Below, one piece after another: positions 5,367 to 6,952 of a stretch of 6,952 nucleotides of DNA. The stretch lies in assembly GCA_030828025.1 (NCBI GenBank), contig JAURDG010000070.1:1-6952 (forward strand). Reading direction: 5' to 3'. Position 1 is the stretch's first letter, and every line of letters starts with the position of its first letter. The stretch is from Flavobacteriaceae bacterium (GTDB taxonomy: Bacteria; Bacteroidota; Bacteroidia; Flavobacteriales; Flavobacteriaceae). Both the position numbers and the translations under genes were made by a program. The notes under the pieces were generated by a model that ran no database searches, had not been told where the DNA came from, and worked only from the letters and a program-made list of their open reading frames with translations.

Positions 5367-6952
5367 TTATGAAGTAGTAGCATCTGAATTATGTACAACT
5401 TTTAGTTGAAGTTCATCGCTCTTTCCATCCCAATCAAATTTTATCTTGGCGTCTTTTTTAAGTGATTTATTGATAATCTCGGCCGCTAGGGCATCTTCAA
5501 TGTGATTTTGAATGGCACGCGCAAGAGGTCGTGCGCCATACTGCTTATCATATCCTTTATCAATAAGAAACTCAATTGCTTTTTTAGATAGCGTGAGTGT
5601 ATAGCCCAACGCTTTTACTCTTTCTTGGAGCGTAGCCAACTCAAGCAGGATAATCTTTGCTAGGTCTTCTTTGCCTAGAGAATTAAAGACAACGATGTCG
5701 TCAATTCTATTGAGAAATTCTGGCGCAAAAGTTTTTTTCAATGCACTTTTGATGACGCCTTGAATGTTTTTGTCTTCTTGAGATTTTTGCGCTGCTGTTC
5801 CAAAGCCAACACCCAAACCAAAATCTTTCACTTGGCGAGCACCAACATTGGAGGTCATGATGATAATCGTGTTTTTAAAATCAACTTTTCTGCCTAAAGA
5901 ATCGGTCAAATAGCCGTCATCAAGTACTTGGAGAAGCATGTTGAATACATCTGGATGTGCTTTTTCAATTTCGTCTAACAAGATGACCGAATACGGTTTT
6001 CTGCGTACTTTTTCACTTAATTGCCCACCTTCTTCATAGCCAACATATCCAGGAGGTGCTCCAATCAAGCGCGAAATAGAGAATTTTTCCATGTATTCAC
6101 TCATGTCAATACGAATGAGCGAATCTTCACTATCGAATAGTTCTTTTGCAAGAACTTTAGCCAATTGTGTTTTTCCTACCCCCGTTTGTCCTAAGAAGAT
6201 AAATGAGCCAATGGGTTTATTGGGATTTTTAAGACCAGTTCGGTTTCGCTGGATGGCTTTCGCTACTTTGATTACGGCCTCTTCTTGACCAATCACTTTT
6301 CCTTGAATAAGTTCATTGAGTTTGGCGAGGCGATCGCTTTCGCCATCGGCAACACGCTGCACGGGAATTCCAGTCATCATCGAAACCACATCCGCAATAT
6401 TTTCTTCGGTTACGGTCTCCCGATTTTGGCGTTGCTCTTCTTGCCAATCTTCTTGCGCGAGCAGCAGTTCTTTTTCTAATTTCTTTTCATCATCTCGAAG
6501 TTTGGCAGCTTCTTCGTATTTCTGCCGCTTGACAACACTGTTTTTTAGCTCTCGAACTTTTTCTAGTTCTTGCTCAATTTGTACAATTTTTTCGGGGACT
6601 TCCATATTGGTGATATGTACCCTTGAACCGGCTTCGTCTAAGGCATCGATTGCCTTGTCTGGTAAAAAGCGGTCTGTGATGTATCGATCGGACAGCAGGA
6701 CACAGGCTTCAATGGCTTTATCCGTGTAATTTACGTTGTGGTGTGCTTCGTATTTGTCCTTTATATTCATCAGGATTTCGATCGTCTCTGTTATGGAAGT
6801 AGGTTCTACGATTACTTTTTGAAAACGACGCTCTAAAGCACCGTCTTTTTCGATATGTTGGCGATACTCGTCTAGTGTAGTTGCTCCAATGCATTGAATT
6901 TCGCCACGAGCTAAAGCAGGCTTAAACATATTAGATGCATCAAGGCTTCCTG
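5367..6952 (-). CDS. clpC: ATP-dependent Clp protease ATP-binding subunit ClpC, 3' part only
   Basis: This is the C-terminal part of a class I Hsp100/AAA+ unfoldase that feeds substrates to the ClpP peptidase in the cytoplasm. The frame runs off the window (last complete codon 6950-6948); 527 complete codons of a protein normally near 840 residues are visible. Numbering from the internal Met at 6929, the end of AAA-1 has sensor 1 region IGATT (14-18) and the arginine-finger RRF (34-36). A coiled-coil middle region carries a UVR-like motif, KYEEAAKLRDDEKKLEKEL (137-155), typical of ClpC rather than ClpB or ClpA. AAA-2 has Walker A GQTGVGKT (247-254), pore loop GYVGYEE (294-300), Walker B VILLDEIEKAH (315-325), sensor 1 MTSN (358-361), the arginine in FLNRID (408) and sensor 2 GARPLARA (465-472). 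VGF at 374-376 is the ClpP-docking tripeptide. The N-terminal domain is out of view. Confidence 0.96.
   Translation of the reverse strand, partial: GSLDASNMFKPALARGEIQCIGATTLDEYRQHIEKDGALERRFQKVIVEPTSITETIEILMNIKDKYEAHHNVNYTDKAIEACVLLSDRYITDRFLPDKAIDALDEAGSRVHITNMEVPEKIVQIEQELEKVRELKNSVVKRQKYEEAAKLRDDEKKLEKELLLAQEDWQEEQRQNRETVTEENIADVVSMMTGIPVQRVADGESDRLAKLNELIQGKVIGQEEAVIKVAKAIQRNRTGLKNPNKPIGSFIFLGQTGVGKTQLAKVLAKELFDSEDSLIRIDMSEYMEKFSISRLIGAPPGYVGYEEGGQLSEKVRRKPYSVILLDEIEKAHPDVFNMLLQVLDDGYLTDSLGRKVDFKNTIIIMTSNVGARQVKDFGLGVGFGTAAQKSQEDKNIQGVIKSALKKTFAPEFLNRIDDIVVFNSLGKEDLAKIILLELATLQERVKALGYTLTLSKKAIEFLIDKGYDKQYGARPLARAIQNHIEDALAAEIINKSLKKDAKIKFDWDGKSDELQLKVVHNSDATTS

Noticed and set aside
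5168..5377. 69-codon plus-strand frame spanning the clpC-thrA gap
   Set aside because: It overlaps the ends of both flanking genes on the opposite strand, has no visible domain or ribosome binding site, and its Lys/Asn/Phe-rich makeup reflects AT-rich spacer.
6316..6729. 137-codon plus-strand open frame antisense to clpC
   Set aside because: Its Ser-rich product is what the complement of the Glu/Lys/Ala-rich coiled-coil region gives; clpC itself is certain here.
1..6952. A new defence, mobile or biosynthetic system in the window
   Set aside because: Nearly all of the window is accounted for by five recognised housekeeping genes; the one spacer is 133 bp and shows only promoter- and hairpin-like signals.

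Overview
The window looks like ordinary chromosomal housekeeping DNA from a member of the Bacteroidota, probably Flavobacteriia or a close relative. The evidence is the character of the proteins (ThrA, ThrB and ClpC read like Bacteroidota versions), an AT-leaning composition, mostly weak Shine-Dalgarno sequences, and one TAnnTTTG promoter element of the Bacteroidota type. I do not claim a genus. No mobile element, CRISPR array, RNA gene or phage gene is visible, and I found no undescribed system.

Layout. Bases 2-577 on the plus strand carry the 3' part of an M24B (Xaa-Pro) aminopeptidase with all five metal ligands. It converges on, and overlaps by 18 bp, the end of a minus-strand threonine operon. 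Read in its own direction the operon is thrA (5233-2795, fused aspartokinase-homoserine dehydrogenase), thrB (about 2826-1861, homoserine kinase) and thrC (1864-560, threonine synthase). Further upstream on the same strand is the 3' part of clpC (6952-5367), a Clp/Hsp100 unfoldase. A 133-bp gap separates clpC from thrA. It holds a short hairpin just after the clpC stop and a probable promoter element for thrA. No gene-free stretch exceeds 300 bases.

How the genes work together. ThrA catalyses the first and third steps of the aspartate-to-threonine route: aspartate to aspartyl phosphate, then aspartate semialdehyde to homoserine. ThrB phosphorylates homoserine and ThrC converts O-phosphohomoserine to threonine. 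The middle step, aspartate-semialdehyde dehydrogenase, is not in the window. The genes are packed with overlaps (thrA/thrB 14 or 32 bp, thrB/thrC 4 bp as ATGA), which suggests one transcript and translational coupling. I see no threonine/isoleucine-rich attenuator leader. The paired ACT domains in ThrA point to feedback inhibition of the enzyme by threonine. ClpC and the aminopeptidase have no evident link to threonine synthesis.

The most noteworthy points are modest: thrB has no usable ATG or GTG and must start at TTG or a rarer codon; ThrA has Ala where many aspartokinases have a nucleotide-contacting Arg; and thrC and the aminopeptidase overlap tail to tail with no recognisable terminator.
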